Assembly: GCF_017356245.1 (NCBI RefSeq)
Contig: NZ_JAFMZZ010000004.1
Span: 813,163-877,162 of the forward strand
From: Bordetella petrii
GTDB lineage: Bacteria > Pseudomonadota > Gammaproteobacteria > Burkholderiales > Burkholderiaceae_B
Length of the DNA: 64,000 nucleotides
Direction of reading: 5' to 3'
Shown: one piece after another, positions 41,740 to 50,104 of the stretch
Layout: every line of letters starts with the position of its first letter
How positions within the stretch are numbered: position 1 is the stretch's first letter
Program-made: the position numbers and the translations under genes
Notes under the pieces: model-generated
The model's input: the letters and a program-made list of their open reading frames with translations, nothing else
Databases searched by the model: none
What the model was told of the DNA's origin: nothing

Positions 41740-42711
41740 TCATTCGAGCCGGATCTTGGCGGCCGTGATCAGCTTGTTCCAGCGGGCGGCTTCGCTCATC
41801 AGGAATTCGCCGGCCTGCCTGGGGCCATCGTTGATCGTCGTGACACCGATATTTTGCAGCTTCTGGCGCAGATCGGGTTGGCGCAGGGCCTCGTCGAACT
41901 TCTCGGCCAGCGTGTCGACCACTTCCTGGGGCACTTTGGCGGGCGCGGCCAGCATGTACCAGGTGGTGCAGGCGTAGCCCTGCACGCCGCCTTCCGCGAT
42001 GGTGGGAATGTCTGGAGCGATGGGCGAGCGCACTCGCCCCGTCTGGCCCATGGCCTGCAGCCGCTGGTCGCGGATGAAGGGCAGGCTTTCGGCGATCGGC
42101 TGCATGGTGATATCGGTCTGGCCGCCCACCACATCGGTCATGGCGGGGCCGCCGCCCTTGTAGGGTACATGCAGGTACTGCAGGCCCGTCATGGAGCGCA
42201 GCACTTCGGCGGCCAGGTGCGAGGAACTGCCATTGCCCGAACTGCCGAAGCGGATGGCATCCGGAGCCTTCTTGCTCATTTTCACCAGGTCGGCCATCGA
42301 TTTCACGCCCAGCGAGGGCCGCGCCAGAAGCATCAGGGGCGCCTCGCCGACCAGCGAGATCGCCTTGAAATCCGCCAGCTTGTATGGAACCTTGGCGTAC
42401 AGGCTGGGATTGATGGCGATGCCCGGCGTGGCGAAGACCACGGTGTAGCCGTCGGCCGGCGCGGTAGCCACGGCGTCCAGCGCCAGGTTGCCGCCCGCGC
42501 CGGGGCGATTTTCCACCACGAAATTGAAGCCCGACATCTCGCCGACCTTCTGGGTCACAAGGCGGCTGACGATGTCGGCGCTGCCGCCGGCCGGAAACAT
42601 GATCACCACGCGGATCGGCCGGTCGGGGTATTTGCCGGCCGCCTGGGCCGCCGGCGTCAGCGCGGCGGCCGTCAGCAGGCCGGCGAACAACGATTGGAAT
42701 GTCTTTTTCAT
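41740..42711 (-). CDS. BUG/TctC family periplasmic receptor 3
   Basis: Periplasmic organic-acid receptor of 323 aa with a Sec signal (MKKTFQSLFAGLLTAAALTPAAQA). PDRPIRVVIMFPAGGSADIVSRLV and NRPGAGGNLALDAVATAPADGYTVV are the family ligand loops. AAAGGAGACAACATC precedes ATG 42711. It lies between the Fe-S oxidoreductase and the PEP-mutase-like gene, 34 bases from the latter. No TctAB partner is in the window. Confidence 0.92.
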   Translation of the reverse strand: MKKTFQSLFAGLLTAAALTPAAQAAGKYPDRPIRVVIMFPAGGSADIVSRLVTQKVGEMSGFNFVVENRPGAGGNLALDAVATAPADGYTVVFATPGIAINPSLYAKVPYKLADFKAISLVGEAPLMLLARPSLGVKSMADLVKMSKKAPDAIRFGSSGNGSSSHLAAEVLRSMTGLQYLHVPYKGGGPAMTDVVGGQTDITMQPIAESLPFIRDQRLQAMGQTGRVRSPIAPDIPTIAEGGVQGYACTTWYMLAAPAKVPQEVVDTLAEKFDEALRQPDLRQKLQNIGVTTINDGPRQAGEFLMSEAARWNKLITAAKIRLE

Positions 42712-42748
42712 GATGTTGTCTCCTTTTGGGCGGGTCGAGGTGGATGCC

Positions 42749-44758
42749 TCACCCATCGTTCGGGGTTATGTGGTCCATCAGCAGCGCCGTCATCCAGCCG
42801 TCGCGGATGGCGGCCAGGAAGTCGCCGGGCGCATTGCAGTCGCCGATGCGGGTGCAGGAAACGCCGCTGGCCTCGACTTCGGCCAGCACGTCCAGTTCCG
42901 GCCTGGGGCCGGTGGCGAACACCAGCCAGTCGCCGATGGGCAGGTGTTCGGCGGGCTGGCCGTCGCGCTGGATCTCGATCTGCCGGCCCTGCACGCCCAG
43001 GATGCGGCAAGCGGTGATCATGGCGACGCCGGCGGCCGCCAGGCGCTCGACCAGTTCGAGCCGGTTGTTGCGCGCCATACCGGTGGCAATGATGGGCAGG
43101 CGGTCCAGCACGGTGACCTTCACGCCCCGCACCCGCAGCGCATCGGCCGTTTCGGCGCCCACCATGCCGCCGCCTACAAGGGTGACCCGCAGCCCGGGCC
43201 GCACGGCGCCAAGGTCGGCCAGCACGTCCCAGGCATGCAGCACGCGCACGTCCGCATCCAGCGCCGACAGATCCAGCGGCGGCCTGGCCGGACGCGAACC
43301 AGTAGCGACGATGACGTGGTCCGGCGCGAATGCACGGATGCGCGCGGCGTCGGTCTGCACGCCCAGGCGCACCGGCACGCCCAGGGTCTGCACGGTCTGG
43401 TGGCGGTAGGTCCAGACGGGTTCGACTTCAGCCTTGTCGGGCGAGGCCACCGCCAGCGGCATCTGGCCGCCGGGCTGCGCGCGCTTTTCCCAGACTTCGA
43501 CCTCATGGCCGCGGCCCCCGAGCACGCGCGCGGCCTCCATGCCCGCCACGCCCGCGCCCAGCACCAGCACACGCAGCCGCCTTTGCTTCGGGGCCGGAAA
43601 CAACTGCGGCTCGGCGTACTCCAGGGCTTCGAACTCGGTGCCGATCATCGGGTTCTGCACACAGGAAACGTCCTTTTCCAGCGTCAGGCGCTCGAAGCAG
43701 ACGTTGCACGCGATGCATTGGCGGATCGGTGCCGGGATCTTGCCGAACGCCTTGTCGCACCAGTGCGGGTCGGCGTACAGTGCGCGGCCGATCGACACGA
43801 AGTCGGCGCTGCCCGACGCCAGCATGTGTTCGGCATCCCGCGGCTCGACCATGCGGCCGGCCGCGAAGACGGGAATCCGCACCTGCTGCTTGATCGGCCT
43901 GGCGTACGGCGCCAGGCAGCCGCGGGGAAACGACGGCGGCTGGATGCAGAACTTCGATAGTTGCGGGCTTTCGTTGCTGCCGCCGGAAAGGTCGATGGCG
44001 TCGACCCCGGCGCGTTCCACCGCCTGCGCCAGCGCGATGATGTCTGCGCTGCTGTAGCCGCCTTCGGCGAATTCGCTGGCCGACAGCCGCACCACCAGGC
44101 ACAGGTCCGGCAGTGCGTCGCGCATGCGGGCGATGGTTTCCAGCAGCAGCCGCATGCGGTTCTCCAGCGAGCCGCCGTAGGCATCGGTACGCTGGTTCAC
44201 GCGCGGACTGAAAAACTGCTGGAACAGGTAGCCGTTGGCCGCGTGGATCTCGACGCCGTCGTAGCCGGCCCGCCACAGGCGGCGCGCGCTGGCTACGAAC
44301 AGCTTCTGGATCTCGACGATTTCGTCCACCGCCAGGGCCCGCACCCTGTCGCCCGTGTTCGGGTTGACCCACGGCGACGGCCCCACGGGCTCCATGTTCA
44401 GCACCGCGCGGCGCAGCAGCCCGCCGCGATGGTTAAGCTGGCCGAATACGTGGCAGTCGTGCTTCTTGATCGCCTCGACAATGCTGGCCAGGCCCGGAAT
44501 GAACCGATCGTGATAACAGCACAGCGAGTTGTGGTGCGGCCGGGCGTGCTCGGTCACGACCATGGCCTCGGTCATGATCATGCCCACGCCGCCCTTGGCG
44601 CGTTCTTCGTAATAGCGCTTGTCGCGCTCGGTCGAAAGGCCGTCCGTCGTGCTGTAGTTGGTGCCCATGGGCGCCATCACCACGCGGTTCTTCAGGCGCA
44701 GGCGGCCCACCTGCCCCGGCTGTGCCAGCAGCATGTCCATGGTTCCCCGGTCAGCCAT
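42749..44758 (-). CDS. FMN/FAD/4Fe-4S oxidoreductase (dienoyl-CoA reductase / TMADH family)
   Basis: A 669-aa multidomain flavoenzyme. Residues about 8-370 are an OYE-like TIM barrel (GRLRLKNRVVMAPMGTNYST, EIHAANGYLFQQFFSP). The Fe-S site CIACNVC..x11..C follows, with C-x2-C-x2-C-x11-C spacing like trimethylamine dehydrogenase, not the C-x2-C-x3-C of E. coli FadH. Then come FAD- and NAD(P)-binding domains (VLGAGVAGMEAARVLGGRGHEVEVWE; TLVGGGMVGAETADALRVRGVKVTVLD). It may reduce an enoyl or unsaturated acid, or demethylate an amine. It overlaps the upstream BUG gene by eight bases. ATG 44740 is an alternative start. Confidence 0.9.
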   Translation of the reverse strand: MADRGTMDMLLAQPGQVGRLRLKNRVVMAPMGTNYSTTDGLSTERDKRYYEERAKGGVGMIMTEAMVVTEHARPHHNSLCCYHDRFIPGLASIVEAIKKHDCHVFGQLNHRGGLLRRAVLNMEPVGPSPWVNPNTGDRVRALAVDEIVEIQKLFVASARRLWRAGYDGVEIHAANGYLFQQFFSPRVNQRTDAYGGSLENRMRLLLETIARMRDALPDLCLVVRLSASEFAEGGYSSADIIALAQAVERAGVDAIDLSGGSNESPQLSKFCIQPPSFPRGCLAPYARPIKQQVRIPVFAAGRMVEPRDAEHMLASGSADFVSIGRALYADPHWCDKAFGKIPAPIRQCIACNVCFERLTLEKDVSCVQNPMIGTEFEALEYAEPQLFPAPKQRRLRVLVLGAGVAGMEAARVLGGRGHEVEVWEKRAQPGGQMPLAVASPDKAEVEPVWTYRHQTVQTLGVPVRLGVQTDAARIRAFAPDHVIVATGSRPARPPLDLSALDADVRVLHAWDVLADLGAVRPGLRVTLVGGGMVGAETADALRVRGVKVTVLDRLPIIATGMARNNRLELVERLAAAGVAMITACRILGVQGRQIEIQRDGQPAEHLPIGDWLVFATGPRPELDVLAEVEASGVSCTRIGDCNAPGDFLAAIRDGWMTALLMDHITPNDG

Positions 44759-45749
44759 TCGCCTTGACGCCGGCGTCCTTGATCAGCTTGCTCCAGCGCT
44801 CGCCCTCTTTCTTCATGAAAGCGTCGAACGCTTCAGGAGACTTCTGCGTAAACGGGCCGATGCCAAGTTTTTCCAGCTTGCTCTTGGTGTCGGCGTCGTT
44901 CACCGTCTTGACCAGGGCTGCGTGCAGCTTCTCGCGCACGTCCATGGGCAGGCCCTTGGGGCCCATCACCGCGAACCAGTTGAACGCGATCACCGACGGC
45001 AGGCCGCTTTCAACCGTGGTCGGCACATCGGGCATGACGGGCGAACGCTTGGTGTCGGTCACCGCGATCGGACGCAGCCGGCCGTCCATCACCAGCTTGT
45101 GCAGCGCCGGCAGGTCGACGATGATGCCGTTGACGTGGCCGCCCACGGCGTCCACCATGCCCGGGCCGGCGCCCTTGTACGGCACGTGCACGATGCGGCC
45201 CTTCGATTCCGCCTTGAACAGTTCGATCGCCAGGTGCGGCAGGCCGCCGTTACCGGCCGAAGCCAGCGTGATGTCCTGCTTCTTCGACAACGCCACCAGC
45301 TCGGCCAGATTCTTGGCCGGCACGCCGGGGTTGATCGCCAGCAGTTCGGGCGTGGACGCCACCGTGGTGATGCCCGACAGATCCTTGTAAGGGTCGTACG
45401 GCAGGTTGGGATAGGCGTAGTAACTGAGCAGCAAGGGGCTTACGCTGCCCAGGGTGATCGTGTAGCCGTCGGGCTTGGCGCGCGCCACGTACTCGGTGCC
45501 GATCGTGGCGTTGGCGCCGGGCTTGTTCTCCACCACCACCGACACGCCCAGCAGCTCGCCCAGCTTGGGCGCGATGATGCGGGCCACGATATCGTTCGAG
45601 CCGCCCGGCGGGAAGCCCACCACCATGGTGATCGGCTTGGACGGATAGGGGTCGGCCGCGGCGGCCGGCGCCGCGGTAGCCGCCAGGGCGCAGGCGAACA
45701 GGGCCTTCAGGGCGCCACGGCGCGAGATTTCAGCATTCTTGATGAACAT
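44751..45749 (-). CDS. BUG/TctC family periplasmic receptor 4
   Basis: Periplasmic receptor of 332 aa. The N-terminus MFIKNAEISRRGALKALFACALAATAAPAAAA carries SRRGALK before the hydrophobic core, so Tat export is possible. Family loops: SKPITMVVGFPPGGSNDIVARIIA and NKPGANATIGTEYVARAKPDGYTI. It is the first gene after a 178-base gap holding two stem-loops and overlaps the oxidoreductase gene by eight bases, so the two are translated together. Confidence 0.92.
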   Translation of the reverse strand: MFIKNAEISRRGALKALFACALAATAAPAAAADPYPSKPITMVVGFPPGGSNDIVARIIAPKLGELLGVSVVVENKPGANATIGTEYVARAKPDGYTITLGSVSPLLLSYYAYPNLPYDPYKDLSGITTVASTPELLAINPGVPAKNLAELVALSKKQDITLASAGNGGLPHLAIELFKAESKGRIVHVPYKGAGPGMVDAVGGHVNGIIVDLPALHKLVMDGRLRPIAVTDTKRSPVMPDVPTTVESGLPSVIAFNWFAVMGPKGLPMDVREKLHAALVKTVNDADTKSKLEKLGIGPFTQKSPEAFDAFMKKEGERWSKLIKDAGVKANG

Positions 45750-45853
45750 GGTTTGTCTGTACGACCATCTTCCAGCCTGCAAGGGCGTGCCCCGCACTCT
45801 GTCGACGATCAGCCTCCGTTGGTGATGGTGTTGGTCTTCAATTGCATCGGCGT

Positions 45854-45912
45854 CCCGGCCTTGCCAGGGCCGGGGCGGATGTGTGCTGCCAGCCGGGCCC
45901 ATGGGCCCGGCT
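45854..45912 (-). promoter_or_regulatory. Two tandem stem-loops between the two halves of the catabolic run
   Basis: A perfect 22-base palindrome (AGCCGGGCCC-ATGGGCCCGGCT minus its centre, 45891-45912) and a second stem (CCCGGCC..GGCCGGG, 45854-45875) lie in the 178-base gap between the lactonase 45928 and BUG receptor 4. Neither has a U-tract. They may be an RNA-processing or attenuation point between promoter-distal and promoter-proximal genes. Confidence 0.5.
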
Positions 45913-45927
45913 TGTCCGGCATGCGGA

Positions 45928-46734
45928 TCATGGATCGGAAGGGGGGAGATGCAGACAGGCCACGTCGACCTCCACGCCATCGACCCTGGGATAACGCTTC
46001 AGGACCAGCGGATCATGTCCCGGCACGACGTGGTCCGGCGTGTCCGCATGCCGCAGGCATATCTGGTGGCCATCCAGCATCGCGGCGACGTCATGCACCG
46101 CGGGGAAAGGGTTGGCGTCCTGCATATTGGCGTAGTAGTGGCTGGCATCGGAAGCCAGCACGACCCAGCCTCGCGCCGTATGGACCCTGACGGCCTGCAG
46201 CCCCTTGGTGTGTCCGCCGATAAACAGCAGTTCGACCCCCGGCGCCACGGTGTCGTCGCCGCGATGAAATGTCACGCGGTCGGCATAGACATGGCGGATC
46301 AGCAGAGCGACGTCATCGATCCGGAACGGATGCCGCAAGACGTGGTGGCACATGCAGCGGCCCGTGGCGTATTCAACCTCGTCATCCTGGATGTGGAACA
46401 CCGCATTGGGCGTTTTGTCGAGATTGCCCGCATGGTCGTAATGCAGGTGCGTGAGAATCACATCGCCGATGTCTTCAGGGCTTACCCCCAGCACCTTCAG
46501 CGTTTCAACGGGACAGCACTCCAGGTCGCGCGGGCGCTCGCGCGCGGATTCGGCGCCGAATCCCGTATCGACCAGGATATTCCGGTCCTTGCCCTTGAGC
46601 AGCCAGACAAAGAAATCCAGTGGCATGGGGCCGTCATGGCCATCGTGGCGTATGAAATTGTCCGACCGCTGCCGGCGCACCGAGGCATACCGCAGCGCGT
46701 AGATTTCGTACGTGGGCAAAGTCTCCGGGCTCAC
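45928..46734 (-). CDS. Metallo-beta-lactamase-fold lactonase 1
   Basis: A zinc hydrolase of 268 aa annotated in relatives as N-acyl homoserine lactonase family. ILVDTGFG, the dimetal motif ILTHLHYDHAGN (H-x-H-x-D-H), VASDASHYY-like LASDASHYYAN and the C-terminal VPGHDPLVLKRYP match two paralogues at 57084 and 60754. No signal peptide. Its ATG overlaps the upstream dehydrogenase stop by four bases. Position in a catabolic cluster suggests a pathway lactone as substrate, not a quorum signal. The last 15 residues (VDVACLHLPPSDP) are variable. Confidence 0.9.
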   Translation of the reverse strand: MSPETLPTYEIYALRYASVRRQRSDNFIRHDGHDGPMPLDFFVWLLKGKDRNILVDTGFGAESARERPRDLECCPVETLKVLGVSPEDIGDVILTHLHYDHAGNLDKTPNAVFHIQDDEVEYATGRCMCHHVLRHPFRIDDVALLIRHVYADRVTFHRGDDTVAPGVELLFIGGHTKGLQAVRVHTARGWVVLASDASHYYANMQDANPFPAVHDVAAMLDGHQICLRHADTPDHVVPGHDPLVLKRYPRVDGVEVDVACLHLPPSDP

Positions 46735-47627
46735 CGCTGGCCTCCGCTTGCCGTGGCGCCTTCGAACACCAGGCTGATCGCCGGTGCGTACATTTCCCCG
46801 TAGCCCGCCTCGATTGCCTGGTCGAAGCTGGCGATCAGATTCTTCGCGCCGGTGGCGTCCACGCCGACCTGTTGCGCCAGCCTGACGGCATACAACAGAT
46901 CTTTGCGCGCGTAGGTGACCGGAAATGCCTTTTCCGGAAACTGCTGCGGCAAGATCGCCTTGAACCCCTGGTTGCGCAATGCGAAGCTGTCCGCCGAACC
47001 GGTGGCGAAGGCGTTGAAAAGCCGCTCGGGGTCCATGCCGACACGGACCGCCACCGCGCGCGCCTCTGCCAGGGCCAGCACGGTTTCGTAGACCACCATG
47101 TTGTTCAGGATCTTCACGACCTGGCCGCAGCCGACGGGGCCGGCATGCATGACGTCCGTGGCGAAGCAGCTGATCAGCGGTTCGATTTTCGCGAACGTGG
47201 GGCCGTCGGCGCCAACCGGCACCGCCAGCGTGCCCGCCTGGGCGGCCGCACGGGTTCTCATCACTGGCGCATCGGCAAAATCCACGCCGGCCCCGCGCAG
47301 CGCCTCGGACAGCTTGATTGCGGTTTCATGCGGAGAGGTGCTCAGGTCGACCAGCGTCTGCCCGGCCCGCAGTTTCGGCAACAGGCCGTTCGCGCCCAGG
47401 ACGACCTGTTCGACCACCTCTCCGGAAGGCAGGGACAGGAAAATGATTTCCGCGTCGCGGGCAATTTCCGCGATGCCGGCGGATTGCACGCCGGCCGGCG
47501 CCAGCCGGCGCAGCGGCTCGGCATCGCGGTCGCAGGCCAGCACCCGGGCGCCGCTTTTTTCCGCCAGATGCCGGCACATGGGCTCGCCCATCACGCCAAC
47601 GCCGATAAATCCCAATGTCTGACTCAT
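46731..47627 (-). CDS. Beta-hydroxyacid dehydrogenase 1
   Basis: NAD(P)-dependent dehydrogenase of 298 aa in the 3-hydroxyisobutyrate / tartronate semialdehyde reductase family. GFIGVGVMGEPMCRHLAE is the dinucleotide site and VVKILNNMV carries the catalytic lysine. The substrate motif, usually DAPVSGG, reads DAPVMRTRAAAQAGTL, so the serine-glycine loop that binds the carboxylate is changed. It probably acts on an unusual hydroxy acid. It lies four bases downstream of livF, within the transporter operon, and overlaps lactonase 1. Confidence 0.9.
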   Translation of the reverse strand: MSQTLGFIGVGVMGEPMCRHLAEKSGARVLACDRDAEPLRRLAPAGVQSAGIAEIARDAEIIFLSLPSGEVVEQVVLGANGLLPKLRAGQTLVDLSTSPHETAIKLSEALRGAGVDFADAPVMRTRAAAQAGTLAVPVGADGPTFAKIEPLISCFATDVMHAGPVGCGQVVKILNNMVVYETVLALAEARAVAVRVGMDPERLFNAFATGSADSFALRNQGFKAILPQQFPEKAFPVTYARKDLLYAVRLAQQVGVDATGAKNLIASFDQAIEAGYGEMYAPAISLVFEGATASGGQR

Positions 47628-47631
47628 GACG

Positions 47632-48345
47632 CTACACCCCCAAATAAGCTTTTCGCACAAATGGATCGTTCAACAAGTCCGGTCCGGCGCCCGAACGGAT
47701 GATTTCCCCCTGCTCGAACACGTAGGCCCGCCTGGCCAGGCGCAGCGCCAGGCCTGCGTTTTGCTCGACCAGCAGGACAGAGATGCCGGTTTCACGGTTC
47801 AGGCGCTCGATGGACGCGCCGATTTCCGACACGATCTTGGGCGCGATGCCCAGCGAGGGTTCGTCCAGCATCAGGATGGCCGGGCAGGCCATCAGCGCGC
47901 GGCCGATGGCAACCATTTGCTGTTCCCCGCCGGACAGCGATCCGGCCTGCTGGCGCCGCCGCTGCGCAACGATGGGAAACAGCGAACACACCAGTTCCTG
48001 CGCGGTGCGCCGACGGACGGCGTCGCCGACCGTATGGGCGCCGATCTGCAGGTTTTCCCATACCGTCATGCGCGGGAACAGCCGCCGCCCCTCTGGCGAC
48101 AACGCAATGCCCATGCGGACACGCTGTGCAGGGCCGCTGCGGGAAATTGGCCGGCCGTCCAGCGTCAGCTCGCCTGATGCCAGCCGCACCAGGCCCATTA
48201 ACGATTTCAGGGTGGTGCTCTTGCCGGCGCCGTTCGACCCGATCAGCGCGACGATTTCCCCGCTGCCGATCGTGAACGAGGCTTTGCGCACGGCTTCCAG
48301 CGGCCCATATCGCACCACGATGTCCTTTGCTTCAAGCGCCGGCAT
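47632..48345 (-). CDS. livF: Branched-chain-type ABC transporter ATP-binding protein LivF
   Basis: Short LIV-type ATPase of 237 aa with Walker A GSNGAGKST, signature LSGGEQQM and Walker B ILMLDEPSLG. LivF length and the end GADLLNDPFVRKAYLGV are typical. It overlaps livG by 14 bases. With LivG, LivM and LivH it forms a complete HAAT-type transporter. In such clusters the ligand is often an aromatic or branched acid or amide instead of leucine. Confidence 0.94.
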   Translation of the reverse strand: MPALEAKDIVVRYGPLEAVRKASFTIGSGEIVALIGSNGAGKSTTLKSLMGLVRLASGELTLDGRPISRSGPAQRVRMGIALSPEGRRLFPRMTVWENLQIGAHTVGDAVRRRTAQELVCSLFPIVAQRRRQQAGSLSGGEQQMVAIGRALMACPAILMLDEPSLGIAPKIVSEIGASIERLNRETGISVLLVEQNAGLALRLARRAYVFEQGEIIRSGAGPDLLNDPFVRKAYLGV

Positions 48346-49111
48346 GTTCCGTTTCTCCCAGGTAGGCCTCTATCACCGCCGGATTGGCCTGGATTTCTTC
48401 CGGCGTGCCCTCGGCGATCTTCTGCCCCTGCACCAGGACGACGATGCGTTCGCAGGTTCCCATGACCAGCGCCATGTGGTGTTCCACGAACAGCAGCGTC
48501 AGCCGGTAGTGGGCACGCACGCGTTGCAGGAACCGGCCGAACTCGGCGCATTCCTCGGGATTCAGGCCGGCCGCCGGTTCATCCAGCAAGAGCAGCCGAG
48601 GCCTGGTGGCCAGGCCGATGGCCACCCCCAGCCGCTTCTGGTACCCATATGCCAGGCCGCCTGCCGGCAGGTCCTGGACGGCGCCCAGGCCCGCGATATC
48701 CAGAATCGCGTCGATCTCGGCATCGATTTCGCGCAGCCGTTCGCGGCAGGCCCGCGTGCCGAACAGCTGATTGAAGAACGGCACGCCGAGCTTGGAAATC
48801 GCGCCGCGGAAGACGTTTTCACGCACGGTCGCGCGGCCGTAGACCGAGGCCGATTGAAAGGTCCGCGCCAGGCCATGCCGGACTACCTGGCTGGGCGTCA
48901 GGCCCAGCATCTCCCTGCCGTCGAAGCACACGCTTCCGGAAGTGGCCGGCTGGGTGCTGGTGATCAGATTGAAAGCCGTGCTTTTCCCCGCGCCGTTCGG
49001 GCCTATCAGCCCGACGATCGCGCCCTCGTCGACGTCAAAGCTCAGGTCGCGCACCGCCTTCAGCCCGCCGTACGTCTTGGACAGGTTCTTTACCCGCAGC
49101 AGCGCCGTCAT
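48332..49111 (-). CDS. livG: Branched-chain-type ABC transporter ATP-binding protein LivG
   Basis: ATPase of 259 aa with Walker A GPNGAGKST, the degenerate LivG signature GLAYGYQKRL (in place of LSGGQ), Walker B LLLLDEPAAGLNPEE and the family end GTPEEIQANPAVIEAYLGE. I chose ATG 49111 because MTALLRVKNLSKTYGGLKAVRDL starts the fold; the upstream open frame is livM sequence in another phase. It overlaps livM by four bases (ATGG/TCA) and livF by 14. Confidence 0.94.
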   Translation of the reverse strand: MTALLRVKNLSKTYGGLKAVRDLSFDVDEGAIVGLIGPNGAGKSTAFNLITSTQPATSGSVCFDGREMLGLTPSQVVRHGLARTFQSASVYGRATVRENVFRGAISKLGVPFFNQLFGTRACRERLREIDAEIDAILDIAGLGAVQDLPAGGLAYGYQKRLGVAIGLATRPRLLLLDEPAAGLNPEECAEFGRFLQRVRAHYRLTLLFVEHHMALVMGTCERIVVLVQGQKIAEGTPEEIQANPAVIEAYLGETEHAGA

Positions 49112-50103
49112 GGCCGTTCTCCCGTCAGGCGCCGCACCAGGCCCAGGCTGGCGATTCCCCTGGGCAGGAACCGCAGGATAAGAATCAGGCTCACGCCGTA
49201 GAAAATGTTCTGGGATTGCACCGCGCCCCGGAACAGTTCGGGCAGGGGCGTCATGATCAGCGCGCCGATCAGCGGGCCGGCAACCGACATCCGGCCGCCT
49301 ACCACCAGCATGATGATGGCGGCGATCGACACTTGCGCGGAAAACGATTCGGGCGATATGTAGCCCACGTAGCGCGACAGCAGCACACCGCCCAGGCCCG
49401 CCATGCCGCTGCCCACGGTAAACGCGAACAACTGGGACTTGCGCACGCTGATGCCGGACGATTCCGCAAGGCCGGGATGCTCGCCCACGGCATCCAGGGC
49501 ATGCCCTTTCGGCGTCCTGAAAAACGCGACCAGGAATCCGATCGAGGCAATGGCCAGCAGCGCCGCCAGGCAATAGAACGCCTTGCGGGTGTCGAGCGCG
49601 AAGCCCAGCAAGTTCGCCGCCGGAATTTTCGAAATCCCGTTCGCCCCGCCGGTCACCGATGCCGCATCCAGCATAAGAAGACGGAACAACTCGCCGAACG
49701 CGAAGGTGATCAGCACGAAATACACCCCGCGCAACCGCAGTATCGCCGAGCCCAGCAAGAACGCGGTCAGCGACGCGGCGATGGTTCCCAGGGCCGCCGC
49801 CGCCAGGAACGGCAGCCCGAGGCGCATCTCCGCCAGCACCGAGACATAGGCGCCGATGCCGACGAAGGCCGCATGGCACAGCGACAGCTGCCCGGTCCGG
49901 GTCAACAGGGCCAGGCCGCTGACGATAAAGATGTTCAGGCAGATCAGGATCGCCAGGTGCACATAAAAGGCGCTGTCGAAGCCCAATGGCACGATCATGA
50001 GCGCGGCGAGCAGCATGCAGGCCAGCAGCGGCGAACCCGGTGAATGCCGCGCCTTTGCGCCGGACGCCGGATTGGCGAGTGTGAAAAGGGAGTTGCGCAT
50101 CAT
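49108..50103 (-). CDS. livM: Branched-chain-type ABC transporter permease LivM
   Basis: Permease of 331 aa with about nine or ten helices. ICLNIFIVSGLALLTRTGQLSLCHAAFVGIGAYVSVLAEMRLG is the LivM signature; the EAA-like loop is KGHALDAVGEHPGLAESSGISVRKSQLFAF. A hydrophilic N-terminal 25 residues precede the first helix. One base separates it from livH, so the two are coupled. Confidence 0.94.
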   Translation of the reverse strand: MMRNSLFTLANPASGAKARHSPGSPLLACMLLAALMIVPLGFDSAFYVHLAILICLNIFIVSGLALLTRTGQLSLCHAAFVGIGAYVSVLAEMRLGLPFLAAAALGTIAASLTAFLLGSAILRLRGVYFVLITFAFGELFRLLMLDAASVTGGANGISKIPAANLLGFALDTRKAFYCLAALLAIASIGFLVAFFRTPKGHALDAVGEHPGLAESSGISVRKSQLFAFTVGSGMAGLGGVLLSRYVGYISPESFSAQVSIAAIIMLVVGGRMSVAGPLIGALIMTPLPELFRGAVQSQNIFYGVSLILILRFLPRGIASLGLVRRLTGERP

Positions 50104-50104
50104 C

